Part shown: positions 18,180 to 26,648 of the stretch, in pieces
Numbering within the stretch: position 1 is the stretch's first letter
Layout: each line of letters opens with the position of its first letter
Source of the DNA: Clostridia bacterium
Lineage (GTDB): Bacteria > Bacillota > Clostridia > Oscillospirales > Acutalibacteraceae
NCBI GenBank assembly: GCA_017407995.1
Contig: JAFQVM010000030.1
Location: forward strand, 62,001 to 126,000
Direction: 5' to 3'
DNA length: 64,000 bases
Notes under the pieces: generated by a model
Databases searched by the model: none
What the model saw: only the letters and a program-made list of their open reading frames with translations
What the model was told of the DNA's origin: nothing
Translations under genes and position numbers: made by a program

Positions 18180-19439
18180 TCATGAGGTATGGTCGTAAGA
18201 CGTAACTACAACAGATGTAACGTTTTTATCAACGGGAACGATTATATCTTCATAGCTGACAACTGTTGCACCTAAATCACCACGTGACTCGAGAGTATAA
18301 CTGAGATTAAGGGTTGTGTTTTCTGTTCTTTCATGGCTTCCCCATACTCTACCTATATAAACGCTTGAGTTGCCAAGCAAAACTCCGGACACAACAAGAG
18401 ATTTTTCCTCGAAGAACGCCTTATCATATGTTGTATCGTTCTTACCAAGACCGCATGCTTTCCAAGCTTCATAAGTGGAAATTATAACATACTCTGATGA
18501 AGTATAACTATAATCCATAACCTCAGAGCGGCTTCTGACTATCTTAATTGTGTTAACAGGAATTGTTTTATACACACGCTCATCAGAGCTTATTGTAGTA
18601 TCAACTTTTGTTATATTCTTACTTACAGGAACAAGAATTATATCAAAACCATATTCGCCAAAACCAAAAAATGAGTCAAGAATACTATATTCTACTTTCA
18701 AAACATTACCACTTTCAGCAGTAGAAATTACTTCAAGAATCATGTCATTGGCATCTGTAACTTCGATAGCCGCAAGAGAATACTTATTGAAGAAAGCTTT
18801 ATCATACTTTGCGGTTTTAGTATCCGAGTAACCGGGAACATAGTTCTTCCAATCTTTATATGTCGAGAATACAGCAGGCTTATCATCACCCAAGGTAATA
18901 GATTCCGTTTCCATGCAGTGGATAATCTCAACTGCCTTAAGTTCCTCATCGCTTACTTCAACAGCTCTTGCATCAGAACTAAGAGTAGCTGATATTCGAG
19001 TGACATTCTTGCTAACGGGAATAAGCACTGCATCACAGCTAATCTCAAGTAATCCCATTTCTTTTACAAGAGCAATTTCATAGTTTACAAAAACTGTGCT
19101 GCCACTTTCATAAGCAGATTTTACTTTAGCTCCATATCTCCAGTCACAGTCAGAACAAACCTCGATAACAGCAAGTGAATTGTTCTTAAAAAACTCGCTA
19201 CCGTATTTTGTGCTCTCAGCTCCGACATCGGATGCCTTCCAAGCATCATATGTTGTGAACACGAAAGATTCTTCATAACCGAGGAAAGCCTCAACGTCAA
19301 CAACCTCAATGGTGTCCAAATCAATTTGCACCTTTTGAACAGGCGGGTCTACAGGCTTCGGCTTTTCCGGATTATAACCGGGAATAAGTGCCATGAAAAA
19401 TGCCATAATTGCTGCAATGATTTTTGAAATAATGAACAT
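18180..19439 (-). CDS. membrane-anchored protein with three PrcB-like repeats
   Basis: Paralogue of the 17167 gene, 419 aa. The N-terminal hydrophobic segment shares KIIAAIMAFFMALIPGY with its neighbour, followed by a Pro/Lys linker. Three repeats of about 120 residues follow (roughly 40-155, 165-285 and 295-415), each carrying an F/I-STY--WKA or DWKN block, a Y-KAFF block and a closing IIVPV-KNVT block. The third repeat is closest to those of the neighbour, the first two are more diverged. GGAGG precedes the ATG. Role unknown; secreted or membrane-tethered is inferred from the N-terminus. Confidence 0.7.
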   Translation of the reverse strand: MFIISKIIAAIMAFFMALIPGYNPEKPKPVDPPVQKVQIDLDTIEVVDVEAFLGYEESFVFTTYDAWKASDVGAESTKYGSEFFKNNSLAVIEVCSDCDWRYGAKVKSAYESGSTVFVNYEIALVKEMGLLEISCDAVLIPVSKNVTRISATLSSDARAVEVSDEELKAVEIIHCMETESITLGDDKPAVFSTYKDWKNYVPGYSDTKTAKYDKAFFNKYSLAAIEVTDANDMILEVISTAESGNVLKVEYSILDSFFGFGEYGFDIILVPVSKNITKVDTTISSDERVYKTIPVNTIKIVRSRSEVMDYSYTSSEYVIISTYEAWKACGLGKNDTTYDKAFFEEKSLVVSGVLLGNSSVYIGRVWGSHERTENTTLNLSYTLESRGDLGATVVSYEDIIVPVDKNVTSVVVTSYDHTS

Positions 19440-19484
19440 TAATTTTCCTCCTTATGGTACTTTTTTGTTTTTTAATGCCATTAA

Positions 19485-19513
19485 ATTATACATATGCAAC
19501 CAATATTTGTCAA
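19485..19513 (-). promoter_or_regulatory. promoter of the three-repeat PrcB-like gene
   Basis: Minus-strand TTGACA (19508-19513) and TATAAT (19485-19490), spacer 17: a perfect consensus. Confidence 0.7.
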
Positions 19514-19546
19514 TATTAATATTTCAAAAAACAATTATAAAAGCAT

Positions 19547-19582
19547 AAAGAACCGACAGAGTAATAACTCTGTCGGTTCTTT
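19547..19582 (-). terminator. terminator of the ctsR-clpC operon
   Basis: 16-base perfect arms (AAAGAACCGACAGAGT and its complement) with loop AATA, right after the clpC stop codon. Confidence 0.85.
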
Positions 19583-19584
19583 TA

Positions 19585-22074
19585 TTATGCATCATTTTCG
19601 GGTTGTTCAACAGATTCAACTTCTTGTTCAAGCACCTTGAAAACAAACATTCCGTCTTCAACTGTGCAGATATATTTTCTGCCTGCCGTTATCTTCTTCT
19701 CAAGCATCTCTTCAGAAAGCTTATCTTCTATCTGCTGCTGGATTGCACGTCTGAGCGGTCTGGCTCCGTAAATCGGGTCAAAGCCCGCATCGGATATTTT
19801 TTCAATCGCCTCGTCTGTAAACTCAATGTCTATATCGAGCTGTGCAACTCTTGTCTTTAGTCCGTCAAGCATTCTGCTTGCAATCTCACGGATATCCGGC
19901 TTTTCAAGCGAGTGAAAGACGATAATATCATCAACACGGTTCAGGAATTCAGGTCTGAATACATTTTTGAGTTCTTTCATGACCAGCTCTCGAATACGCT
20001 CATAACTCGGAGCTGCGCCGCCGTCCTCGCCAAAACCGAGAGACTTTGCACCGCCTGAAATCAGCTTCGCACCGACATTCGACGTCATAATGATAATACA
20101 ATTTTTAAAGTCCACACGTCTGCCCTGCGAATCGGTAAGAATACCGTCATCGAGAATCTGCAGCAGCATATTGAAAACATCGGGATGTGCTTTTTCAATC
20201 TCATCAAACAGTATTACACTGTACGGTCTGCGACGAACTTTTTCAGTAAGCTGTCCGCCCTCGTCATAGCCGACATAACCCGGAGGCGAGCCTACAAGAC
20301 GAGAAACCGTGTGCTTCTCCATATATTCGGACATATCAAGTCTTATCATTGCGCTTTCATCGCCGAAAAGCGAACTTGCAAGAGCCTTGCAAAGCTCCGT
20401 TTTTCCGACACCTGTAGGGCCAAGAAAGATAAATGAACCGGTCGGACGTTTTGGGTCTTTCAGACCGACACGTCCTCTGCGTATAGCCTTTGAAACAGCG
20501 CTGACCGCCTCATTCTGTCCGACTATTCTGCGATGAAGCTCTTCCTCCATACGAAGAAGCCGCTCACTCTCCGCCTGCGTTAATTCAACCACAGGTATAC
20601 CCGTCCATGAGGATACAATTTCCGCTATTTCATTTGAGCTTACTTCACCAACCCTCTTGCTGGAGTTCTCCTGCCATTGCTGTTTTTCTGCCTCCAGCTT
20701 GTCGCTGAGTTCCTTCTGTTCGTCACGTATCTGTGCCGCCCGCTCGAATTCCTGAGCATTCACTGCAGCATCCTTTTCCTCTGCCAGCGCTTTGAGCTTA
20801 TCCTCGAGTTCCTTTAAATCCGGCGGTGCGGTAAACGCACGCAAACGCACCTTTGATGCCGCTTCATCTATAAGGTCGATAGCCTTATCAGGAAGATATC
20901 TGTCACCTATATATCGAACAGACATCTTGACCGCCGCATTTATGGCATCATCAGTTATTTTCACCTTATGGTGTGCCTCATATTTATCACGTATACCCCT
21001 GAGTATCTCAACAGCCTCTTCTTCACTGGGTTCACCCACCGTTACAGGCTGAAAACGTCTTTCAAGAGCAGCATCTTTTTCAATGTGCTTTCTGTACTCC
21101 TCAAGAGTAGTGGCTCCTATGACCTGCATCTCACCTCTGGCAAGTGCAGGTTTGAGTATATTGGCCGCATCTACAGCGCCCTCGGCAGAGCCTGCACCGA
21201 TAAGAGTATGAAGTTCGTCTATAAACAAAATCACGTCGCCGGCTTTTGTAACCTCTTCAATCGCCGATTTTATACGTTCTTCAAAGTCGCCTCGGTATTT
21301 AGTGCCTGCAACCATACCCGTAAGGTCAAGCGAAACAATACGCTTATCTTTTAAGGTTTCGGGCACCTCACCCGTAGCAATTTTGAGCGCCAATCCCTCT
21401 GCGATAGCCGTTTTACCTACACCGGGCTCGCCTATCAGACACGGGTTATTTTTTGTACGGCGGCTGAGTATCTGAATGACACGTTCAATCTCTTTTTGTC
21501 TGCCTATAACCGGGTCAATTCCGCCGCCCACGGCTAGAGCTGTCAAATCTCTGCCGTACTGATTCAGCGTAGGCGTATCTTTGCGTTCGGCAGTCGCAGA
21601 GCCGCCGTCCACAGATGCGTTTCCCTTTGAATTTGATGAGCCGAGTGCCTTAAGCAAATCTTGCAAAATCTCCTGCGGGGATACGCCAAGACGTGCCATT
21701 ATGGATGTCGCAGCACCTGAGCCCTCTTTAATCAATGCGATGAGCAGGTGCTCGGTGCCCACATAACTATGATTCATCATGCGTGCCTGCGCCATGGCGC
21801 TATCAATTATATTTTTACATCTGGGAGTAAAGTCGTTAGGTGTCAGAACCGTAGGCACCCCCAGACCTACCATATTTTTTATCGCATCTTCTACCTTTCC
21901 GGCAGTAAGCTTTTTGTTGCTCAATACTGCATAGGCTATCCCGCCATTCTGAGTAAGAAGTCCCAAAAGAAGATGCTCGCTTCCAATAAATGTATGGCCT
22001 AAATTTTCTGCGCACTCGATGGATGCGTTGAGTGCAGAGTTGGCCTTCTCTGTAAATCCGGTAAACTTATACAT
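19585..22074 (-). CDS. clpC: AAA+ chaperone ClpC
   Basis: Hexameric unfoldase that feeds ClpP and works with the McsA/McsB arginine-phosphorylation tag. Two Clp-N repeats (about 1-145), AAA domain 1 with [13 protein letters not shown], a middle domain with a UVR-like segment ([15 protein letters not shown]), AAA domain 2 with [13 protein letters not shown] and a C-terminal D2-small domain. I start at the ATG at 22074 ([10 protein letters not shown]) because AAAGGA is 9 bases upstream; the ATG at 22083 abuts it. About 829 aa. Last gene of the CtsR operon. Confidence 0.96.
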   Translation of the reverse strand: MYKFTGFTEKANSALNASIECAENLGHTFIGSEHLLLGLLTQNGGIAYAVLSNKKLTAGKVEDAIKNMVGLGVPTVLTPNDFTPRCKNIIDSAMAQARMMNHSYVGTEHLLIALIKEGSGAATSIMARLGVSPQEILQDLLKALGSSNSKGNASVDGGSATAERKDTPTLNQYGRDLTALAVGGGIDPVIGRQKEIERVIQILSRRTKNNPCLIGEPGVGKTAIAEGLALKIATGEVPETLKDKRIVSLDLTGMVAGTKYRGDFEERIKSAIEEVTKAGDVILFIDELHTLIGAGSAEGAVDAANILKPALARGEMQVIGATTLEEYRKHIEKDAALERRFQPVTVGEPSEEEAVEILRGIRDKYEAHHKVKITDDAINAAVKMSVRYIGDRYLPDKAIDLIDEAASKVRLRAFTAPPDLKELEDKLKALAEEKDAAVNAQEFERAAQIRDEQKELSDKLEAEKQQWQENSSKRVGEVSSNEIAEIVSSWTGIPVVELTQAESERLLRMEEELHRRIVGQNEAVSAVSKAIRRGRVGLKDPKRPTGSFIFLGPTGVGKTELCKALASSLFGDESAMIRLDMSEYMEKHTVSRLVGSPPGYVGYDEGGQLTEKVRRRPYSVILFDEIEKAHPDVFNMLLQILDDGILTDSQGRRVDFKNCIIIMTSNVGAKLISGGAKSLGFGEDGGAAPSYERIRELVMKELKNVFRPEFLNRVDDIIVFHSLEKPDIREIASRMLDGLKTRVAQLDIDIEFTDEAIEKISDAGFDPIYGARPLRRAIQQQIEDKLSEEMLEKKITAGRKYICTVEDGMFVFKVLEQEVESVEQPENDA

Positions 22075-22166
22075 AAAACTCATTCCTTTCTGTGGGCTTG
22101 CGAGAGTATACTAATATGAGTTTTACCAATTAGAAAATCAAATATAAACTGCCCCTGTTTTTATTT

Positions 22167-23183
22167 TTAAAACTCGCACAAAGCCTCTCGCACTGTATCG
22201 GCACGAACGCAGTCACGCTGCGAAGCATCGAGTGCCTTACCCTGCGCCGCATTTATGGTTGCAGGCTGCATGCTGACTGTAAGCTCGTTTATCTTTTCAA
22301 TAGGTATATCAAGTATTCCTCTGGCTGCACCCAGTCTTACAAGTGACATCAAATCCATAAACTCACCCGAACTTAAAACACGTGCATTTTTCAGCACTCC
22401 GAGTGCTCTGTAGATTTTATCCTCTTCAACTATGTTACTGCAAAGACGCTGAGCTGCCGCTCTCTCCTGCGTTACAAGCTGGCGTGTAATTGACTGAAGA
22501 TTCTCTATAGCTGCTCGTTCGGTTATACCAAGTGTTATCTGATTGCTAAGCTGATAGATATCTCCTCTCGGTTCACTGCCCTCTCCGTATGCACCACGCA
22601 AAGTAAGTCCCAGCTTGGAAATTGTTGAACTGAGCACAGCAAGCTGTCCGCTTCTCCTCAGAGCCGGCAGATGCAGCATAACCGATGCTCGCATTGCGGT
22701 ACCCAAATTCGTCGGACACTGTGTTAAATATCCGAGTCTGTCGTCAAATGCATAGTTCAGTTTCTTGTCAAGGATAGAATCAATCTTATCGGCAAGAACA
22801 TAGCAGTCCATCAGTGCTAAGCCCGATTTCATAACCTGCAAGCGGATGTGGTCCTCTTCGCACAGCATGATACTGACCGTCTCATCCTCAGTCAAAAGAA
22901 GCGACCTGCCATCTCTCGAAGAGGCAAACTCAGGACTTATAAGATGTCGCTCTGCCAAAGATATGGCTTGTTCTCTGCTCAAAGACTGCATTTCAATATA
23001 ATGCAGAGCTGTTTCATGTTCGTCCGTCAACAGAGCATTTTTCACTTGCTCGTTAACCCTGCGTTTCCCCTCTGAATCCAGTCTTCCCGGAAACGGATAT
23101 TCCTCAAGGTTTCTCGCAAGACGTACACGTGTACTCATTACAACGTCGCCCTGTTCACCTTTTTCGATATACCATTTACTCAT
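22167..23183 (-). CDS. mcsB: protein-arginine kinase McsB
   Basis: Phosphorylates arginine residues of damaged proteins and of CtsR, marking them for ClpCP. The phosphagen-kinase signature CPTNLGTAMRASV is present, and the phosphoarginine-binding RDxxRA motif appears as QRDCVRADT near the C-terminus. The start at 23183 overlaps the mcsA stop (ATGAGTAA), with GGAGG 8 bases upstream inside mcsA, a sign of translational coupling. 338 aa, normal length. Confidence 0.95.
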   Translation of the reverse strand: MSKWYIEKGEQGDVVMSTRVRLARNLEEYPFPGRLDSEGKRRVNEQVKNALLTDEHETALHYIEMQSLSREQAISLAERHLISPEFASSRDGRSLLLTEDETVSIMLCEEDHIRLQVMKSGLALMDCYVLADKIDSILDKKLNYAFDDRLGYLTQCPTNLGTAMRASVMLHLPALRRSGQLAVLSSTISKLGLTLRGAYGEGSEPRGDIYQLSNQITLGITERAAIENLQSITRQLVTQERAAAQRLCSNIVEEDKIYRALGVLKNARVLSSGEFMDLMSLVRLGAARGILDIPIEKINELTVSMQPATINAAQGKALDASQRDCVRADTVREALCEF

Positions 23184-23694
23184 GCTTCTCGCCTCCTTCA
23201 AGTTCCTTTATCTTGTCACGAAGCTGTGCCGCAAGCTCAAAATTCTGCGTTTTAATAGCCTCTTCCATCTTCGATTTAAGCTCTTCAACTTCACTAACAG
23301 AATTCTCCTGCTCGTTTACAGGCTCGACGGTTGAAGCAATTTTTCCGTTATGATGAACCTGCCCGTGAATACGCTGTATCGAGGGCTTGAGTTCATTATA
23401 AAAAGTTTTGTAACATTCCGCACAACCCACACGTCCGTCACGCACGATATCATTAAACGAATAGCCGCACTTGGCACAGCGTGTAACCTTTCTCGGAGTG
23501 TTCAACGAGTGAACGGCATCGCCAAAGAAATTACCGAACAAACCCGAAATGTTAAACCCAAAGCCCGAAAAAGCATCGCCGTATCCGAGATGCTCAGCAC
23601 ACTCGGAGCAAAGGTGACGCTCGGCAGTATCACCGTTTATAACCTGTTTTATATGAGTGGTGGCTTCATTCTTACCACAGTTTTGACACAACAT
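23176..23694 (-). CDS. mcsA: McsA, activator of McsB
   Basis: Zinc-binding partner of McsB. Four CxxC knuckles are seen (CQNC near residue 3, CSEC near 29, CAKC near 73, CAEC near 90) and a C-terminal UVR domain (MEEAIKTQNFELAAQLRDKI). 172 aa. Overlaps mcsB by 8 bases. Confidence 0.95.
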   Translation of the reverse strand: MLCQNCGKNEATTHIKQVINGDTAERHLCSECAEHLGYGDAFSGFGFNISGLFGNFFGDAVHSLNTPRKVTRCAKCGYSFNDIVRDGRVGCAECYKTFYNELKPSIQRIHGQVHHNGKIASTVEPVNEQENSVSEVEELKSKMEEAIKTQNFELAAQLRDKIKELEGGEKHE

Positions 23695-23708
23695 AAAAAT
23701 TCCTCCTT

Positions 23709-24161
23709 TTAACCATTCATGTGAACAAGCAAAAGCTGTTTGAATATCGATGCTCTTGCGGCATCCCTGAACTCAAACGGCACCGGACGAAGCGCTGAAT
23801 CCGAGGCAGCACACAAGATAAGACTCGCTGTACCCGTATCAAGAATACCCGTATTGCTTAGATTCATCACATGAGCACGTGCGGTGTTCTCGTCAAGCCT
23901 GTCACCAATAGAATTCACAACGTGCATGAGCATTCGGTGCGGGTCCATAGTAACTCGGCGAATTCTAATATATCCGCCGCCGCCTCTTCGGCTTTCTACA
24001 ATATATCCCTGCTCCGGTGTGAAACGTGATGCAATTACATAATTTATCTGACTCGGTACGCAGCCCAAACTCTGCGCCAACTCATTTCGCTGTATCTCCG
24101 TTGTTCCGTCGTCATTGAGCATATCCAAAATCATCCTTGCTATCTCATTGCTTAGGCTCAA
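23709..24161 (-). CDS. ctsR: heat-shock repressor CtsR
   Basis: Winged-helix repressor of clp genes whose tetraglycine wing senses heat. Conserved CVPSQINYVIASRFTPEQGYIVES is followed by the RGGGGYIRI wing. I choose the TTG at 24161 because GAGG lies 8 bases before it; the GTG at 24170 touches the ribosome site. First gene of the operon and repressed by its own product, as shown by two CtsR boxes at its promoter. Confidence 0.95.
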   Translation of the reverse strand: MSLSNEIARMILDMLNDDGTTEIQRNELAQSLGCVPSQINYVIASRFTPEQGYIVESRRGGGGYIRIRRVTMDPHRMLMHVVNSIGDRLDENTARAHVMNLSNTGILDTGTASLILCAASDSALRPVPFEFRDAARASIFKQLLLVHMNG

Positions 24162-24202
24162 CTCATACACCTCTTTTCTTTAAACTCGTCTTCAGTTTTG
24201 TC

Positions 24203-24221
24203 TTTGACTTTCCTTGACCTT
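24203..24221 (-). promoter_or_regulatory. CtsR operator, downstream box
   Basis: Minus strand AAGGTCAAGGAAAGTCAAA: two heptads with a 10-base period as in the CtsR consensus (RGTCAAA-NAN-RGTCAAA), between the -10 box and ctsR. Confidence 0.75.
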
Positions 24222-24227
24222 GATATA

Positions 24228-24256
24228 ATTATAAAAACTTTGACCTATACTGTCAA
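24228..24256 (-). promoter_or_regulatory. promoter of the ctsR operon
   Basis: Perfect TTGACA (24251-24256) and TATAAT (24228-24233) with a 17-base spacer that itself contains TAGGTCAAAG, a CtsR half-site. Confidence 0.85.
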
Positions 24257-24257
24257 A

Positions 24258-24274
24258 GGTCAGAAAAGGTCAAA
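24258..24274 (+). promoter_or_regulatory. CtsR operator, upstream box
   Basis: Plus strand GGTCAGAAAAGGTCAAA, again with a 10-base period, directly upstream of the -35 box and in the opposite orientation to the downstream box. Confidence 0.7.
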
Positions 24275-24326
24275 AGCTGTTTTCAATGCTCAAATTTTAA
24301 AAATAAATTAATTTACCTCTTTTTTC

Positions 24327-24557
24327 CTACTGTTTTCTTGAGTTTTCTTTAATTTGCTTTATTTTTGATTTAGTTTTAGAGCTTTTATACGCATTAAAAT
24401 CAGGAACTACGGCAGAATCACACATATCATATGGCGTCTCCACCAGAAAGCCGTCCTCATCGTAATACTCCGCATCATCGTCGTATCCGTTTGTCTTTCT
24501 TCCAAAGCTAAAAAACATGAGAGCACCCCCGAAAAACATTAAGACAGTTGCTGTCAA
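24327..24557 (-). CDS. small hypothetical protein, probable N-terminal anchor
   Basis: Unrecognised 76-aa frame. If read from the TTG at 24557 it has an N-terminal hydrophobic stretch (VLMFFGGALMFFSFG), an acidic Asp/Glu/Tyr-rich middle and a Lys-rich tail. No good ribosome site precedes the TTG or the ATG at 24539; GGGGGTG lies 5 bases before an ATG at 24518, which would give 63 aa without the membrane segment. It is divergent from the Cys-rich peptide gene and 156 bases upstream of ctsR. Confidence 0.45.
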   Translation of the reverse strand: MTATVLMFFGGALMFFSFGRKTNGYDDDAEYYDEDGFLVETPYDMCDSAVVPDFNAYKSSKTKSKIKQIKENSRKQ

Positions 24558-24603
24558 AAATAGTTTATGCCAAAGGTGCTCAATTATAATAAAAAATTAT
24601 TGT

Positions 24604-24632
24604 AACCCAATTTGACATTGGGTCATAGTATA
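24604..24632 (+). promoter_or_regulatory. sigma-K-like promoter of the Cys-rich peptide gene
   Basis: AACC at 24604-24607, a 16-base gap, then CATAGTATA at 24624-24632 matches the sigma-K pattern mACm-N16/17-CATAnnnTA. No sigma-A promoter is seen. The motif is short, so chance matching is possible; the spore-coat-like product makes it more likely. Confidence 0.45.
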
Positions 24633-24775
24633 GTGATGAAAGCAGTGCAATGCAGCAAAGAAACAGAACAACCGGCACAGCTAAAGAAAACTTTTTTGCA
24701 AAACTTATCCTCAGGCTGAGCTAATATCTGCCGACCACTCTTTCACTAAGTACATGTACAAAGGAGGGTAATCTA

Positions 24776-24925
24776 ATGGGTTGCGGAAACAATTGGTGCA
24801 TTTTCCTTATCATCATCCTTCTGCTCTGCGGTGACAACGGCTGTGGATGTGGCTGTAACAACGGCTGTGGCGTCTCCAGAAATACAGACTGTGGATGCGG
24901 CTGCAACAACGGCTGTGGTTGCTAA
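24776..24925 (+). CDS. Cys/Gly-rich small protein, spore-surface-like
   Basis: A 49-aa product with 12 cysteines. It starts MGCGNNWC, continues with a hydrophobic IFLIIILLLC run and ends in alternating Cys-Gly-Asn repeats (NGCGCGCNNGCG twice). AAGGAGGG lies 7 bases before the ATG. Such Cys-Gly repeat peptides occur among spore coat/exosporium cross-linking proteins of Clostridia; that assignment is by composition only. The GC-repetitive sequence is clearly coding on this strand (all stops avoided, repeat in codon register). Confidence 0.65.
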   Translation: MGCGNNWCIFLIIILLLCGDNGCGCGCNNGCGVSRNTDCGCGCNNGCGC

Positions 24926-24939
24926 CATCAACCGAAAAC

Positions 24940-26049
24940 TTAGCTGATATTCAGCACAAGTAACCGAGCTGCCTCTTCAGGAGTTAGTCCTCCCGGGGAG
25001 GCAGCAAAATTTTTAGGTATTGCGTCCTCCCAGCGCTCAGCAAATTTCTTAGCCTGTTCCGCTGATATAATAATATCTTTTGTAACGCTTAAAGCTTTTA
25101 AAACACGAATAATTTCATCTTTATCAGAATCCAGCAATTTTTCAAGCTCATACAACTTCTCAGGAGCGTAAACTGAAGCACGCTCAAAAAATGCCGGCAA
25201 AAATGCTGCGCAGGCCTGACCGTGAGGCACACCGTAATTCTCAGTCAGCACATATCCCAACGGATGCGGAAATGCTGTTCCGCAGGTGTTGATGACAAGT
25301 CCCGCATATAATGAGCCATAATACATACTCTCAATTAGATTTTCATCACAATCATCACCATTTGCAAAACTGCAAAGCCCACTCCATATAAGAGGTAGTC
25401 CTTTTATCGCAAAAATTTTTACTGATTCCTGCATTTTAGGAGCAAACCAACCTTCAACCGCATGAGAAAATGCATCAAGACCCGTAGATATTGCAACACT
25501 TCTCGGCATTGATGCTGTATACCGATGGTCGGCAAAGACAAGCTTAGCATAACAATCCACTCCGGAAATGCTCTTTTTTCTTCCGGTTGCATCATTAGTA
25601 AGCACACTCACACCTGTAACCTCACTGCCGGTTCCCGACGTTGTTCCGACCAACGCCACCGGTAAAGGCGAATACTTATAAGTACGGATATATATATCTT
25701 CAGGTTTAAGGTCAGGATTTGCAGCATAGATGGCAACCGCTTTTGCCGCATCAAGAACAGAGCCTCCGCCTATACCAAAAATGAAATCTGCGTTGATTTC
25801 ATTTGCTGTTTTGCCTGCTTCATGACAGACCGAAAGCAATGGATTAGGCCCTACCTTTGAAAATATTTCGTATTCTACACCTATTTCTTTAAGCACTTTC
25901 TCTGCATCATCAAGTGCACCACTTAGCCGTGCAGATGAACCACCTGTTAATATTAAGCATTTGTTTCCAAGACTCAAAAGCTCAACTGCATTCTTAAGCA
26001 ATGCATCCTTACCCCAAAAAACATTTTCAGGCATATGAGTGTTGTTCAA
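24940..26049 (-). CDS. iron-containing alcohol dehydrogenase
   Basis: Group III alcohol dehydrogenase. GIGGGSVLDAAKA (NAD-binding), TTSGTGSEVTG, and the metal-ligand region HAVEGWF and HPLGYVLTENYGVPHG are visible. Such enzymes interconvert aldehydes or butanal and alcohols; the substrate is not predictable. Start is uncertain: GAGG is 8 bases before the TTG at 26049, whereas the ATG at 26034 has no close ribosome site. Convergent with the Cys-rich gene. Confidence 0.88.
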   Translation of the reverse strand: MNNTHMPENVFWGKDALLKNAVELLSLGNKCLILTGGSSARLSGALDDAEKVLKEIGVEYEIFSKVGPNPLLSVCHEAGKTANEINADFIFGIGGGSVLDAAKAVAIYAANPDLKPEDIYIRTYKYSPLPVALVGTTSGTGSEVTGVSVLTNDATGRKKSISGVDCYAKLVFADHRYTASMPRSVAISTGLDAFSHAVEGWFAPKMQESVKIFAIKGLPLIWSGLCSFANGDDCDENLIESMYYGSLYAGLVINTCGTAFPHPLGYVLTENYGVPHGQACAAFLPAFFERASVYAPEKLYELEKLLDSDKDEIIRVLKALSVTKDIIISAEQAKKFAERWEDAIPKNFAASPGGLTPEEAARLLVLNIS

Positions 26050-26082
26050 ATCCCTCACCTCAAAAACTTCCTGTTAATTTAA

Positions 26083-26106
26083 AAGCGCCGTCTTTTGACG
26101 GCGCTT
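26083..26106 (-). terminator. terminator of the LexA-controlled gene
   Basis: AAGCGCCGTC / GACGGCGCTT stem, TTTT loop, followed by TTTTAAAT on the minus strand. Confidence 0.8.
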
Positions 26107-26122
26107 ACCTTTTCTATGTACT

Positions 26123-26404
26123 TTAAGCAACTCTGCTTGAGCCCTTTCTCGACGGAGTGGGCGATGTTGTCTGAGCAACCTGAACCTTTGCAACCTCTGC
26201 ACGGCGCTGTACGTTAACAGTTTCCTTCTTAAACATATTCTTTGTATATTTATTGGTGCGGAGGAAGCGGGCTATGCTGCGGGCAAGCTTATCTTCGCAT
26301 ACCTCTTCAAAAGCAATAACCTTTTTCTCAAATATAAAACCAACAACAACGAGTGCAACAGCTACGATTTCAAGCACTGATACAAGTACAAAAGCAGTCG
26401 TCAT
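26123..26404 (-). CDS. LexA-controlled small membrane protein
   Basis: 93-aa protein starting MTTAFVLVSV at the ATG after GAGGAGG. One N-terminal span (about residues 4-28), then a basic amphipathic stretch (about 45-70) and a Ser/Thr/Pro-rich tail. I do not recognise a family. The promoter carries a near-perfect LexA palindrome plus a weaker one, so the gene is very likely SOS-induced. In Bacillus and other Gram-positives the SOS division inhibitor (YneA type) is also a small single-span protein, so a checkpoint role is a reasonable hypothesis, but no LysM domain is visible here. Confidence 0.65.
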   Translation of the reverse strand: MTTAFVLVSVLEIVAVALVVVGFIFEKKVIAFEEVCEDKLARSIARFLRTNKYTKNMFKKETVNVQRRAEVAKVQVAQTTSPTPSRKGSSRVA

Positions 26405-26433
26405 TTTTGTTTCCTCCTCTATCAAAAATCTCG

Positions 26434-26445
26434 GAACATTTGTTC
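26434..26445. promoter_or_regulatory. LexA (DinR) box
   Basis: GAACATTTGTTC, a palindromic GAAC-N4-GTTC core just downstream of the -10 box of the small membrane protein gene. Confidence 0.75.
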
Positions 26446-26456
26446 TCTATGTCTTT

Positions 26457-26484
26457 ATTATAGCACAAATATTCGGTTTGTCAA
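26457..26484 (-). promoter_or_regulatory. promoter of the SOS small membrane protein
   Basis: Minus-strand TTGACA (26479-26484) and TATAAT (26457-26462), spacer 16, bracketed by LexA-like boxes. Confidence 0.75.
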
Positions 26485-26495
26485 TACAAATGTTC
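26484..26495. promoter_or_regulatory. second, weaker LexA-like box
   Basis: ATACAAATGTTC followed by G: one half-site (CGAAC on the minus strand) is intact, the other has two mismatches. It overlaps the -35 box. Confidence 0.5.
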
Positions 26496-26648
26496 GATTT
26501 TTTTGAAAATTTTTACACAATCCTGCCCAAATGGCTGTAAAAGCAGCAAAACATTCTTTTACGACTGCATTCTATCACAACATATGCTAAAAGTCAACAG
26601 AAAAAACACAATAAGTTGAATTTTAATAAATTTAAAATTTTATAAACT

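Noticed and set aside
24604-24622. TTGACA at 24612 as -35 box of a sigma-A promoter
   Set aside because: No -10-like hexamer at 16-18 bases; the sigma-K pattern in the same stretch fits better.
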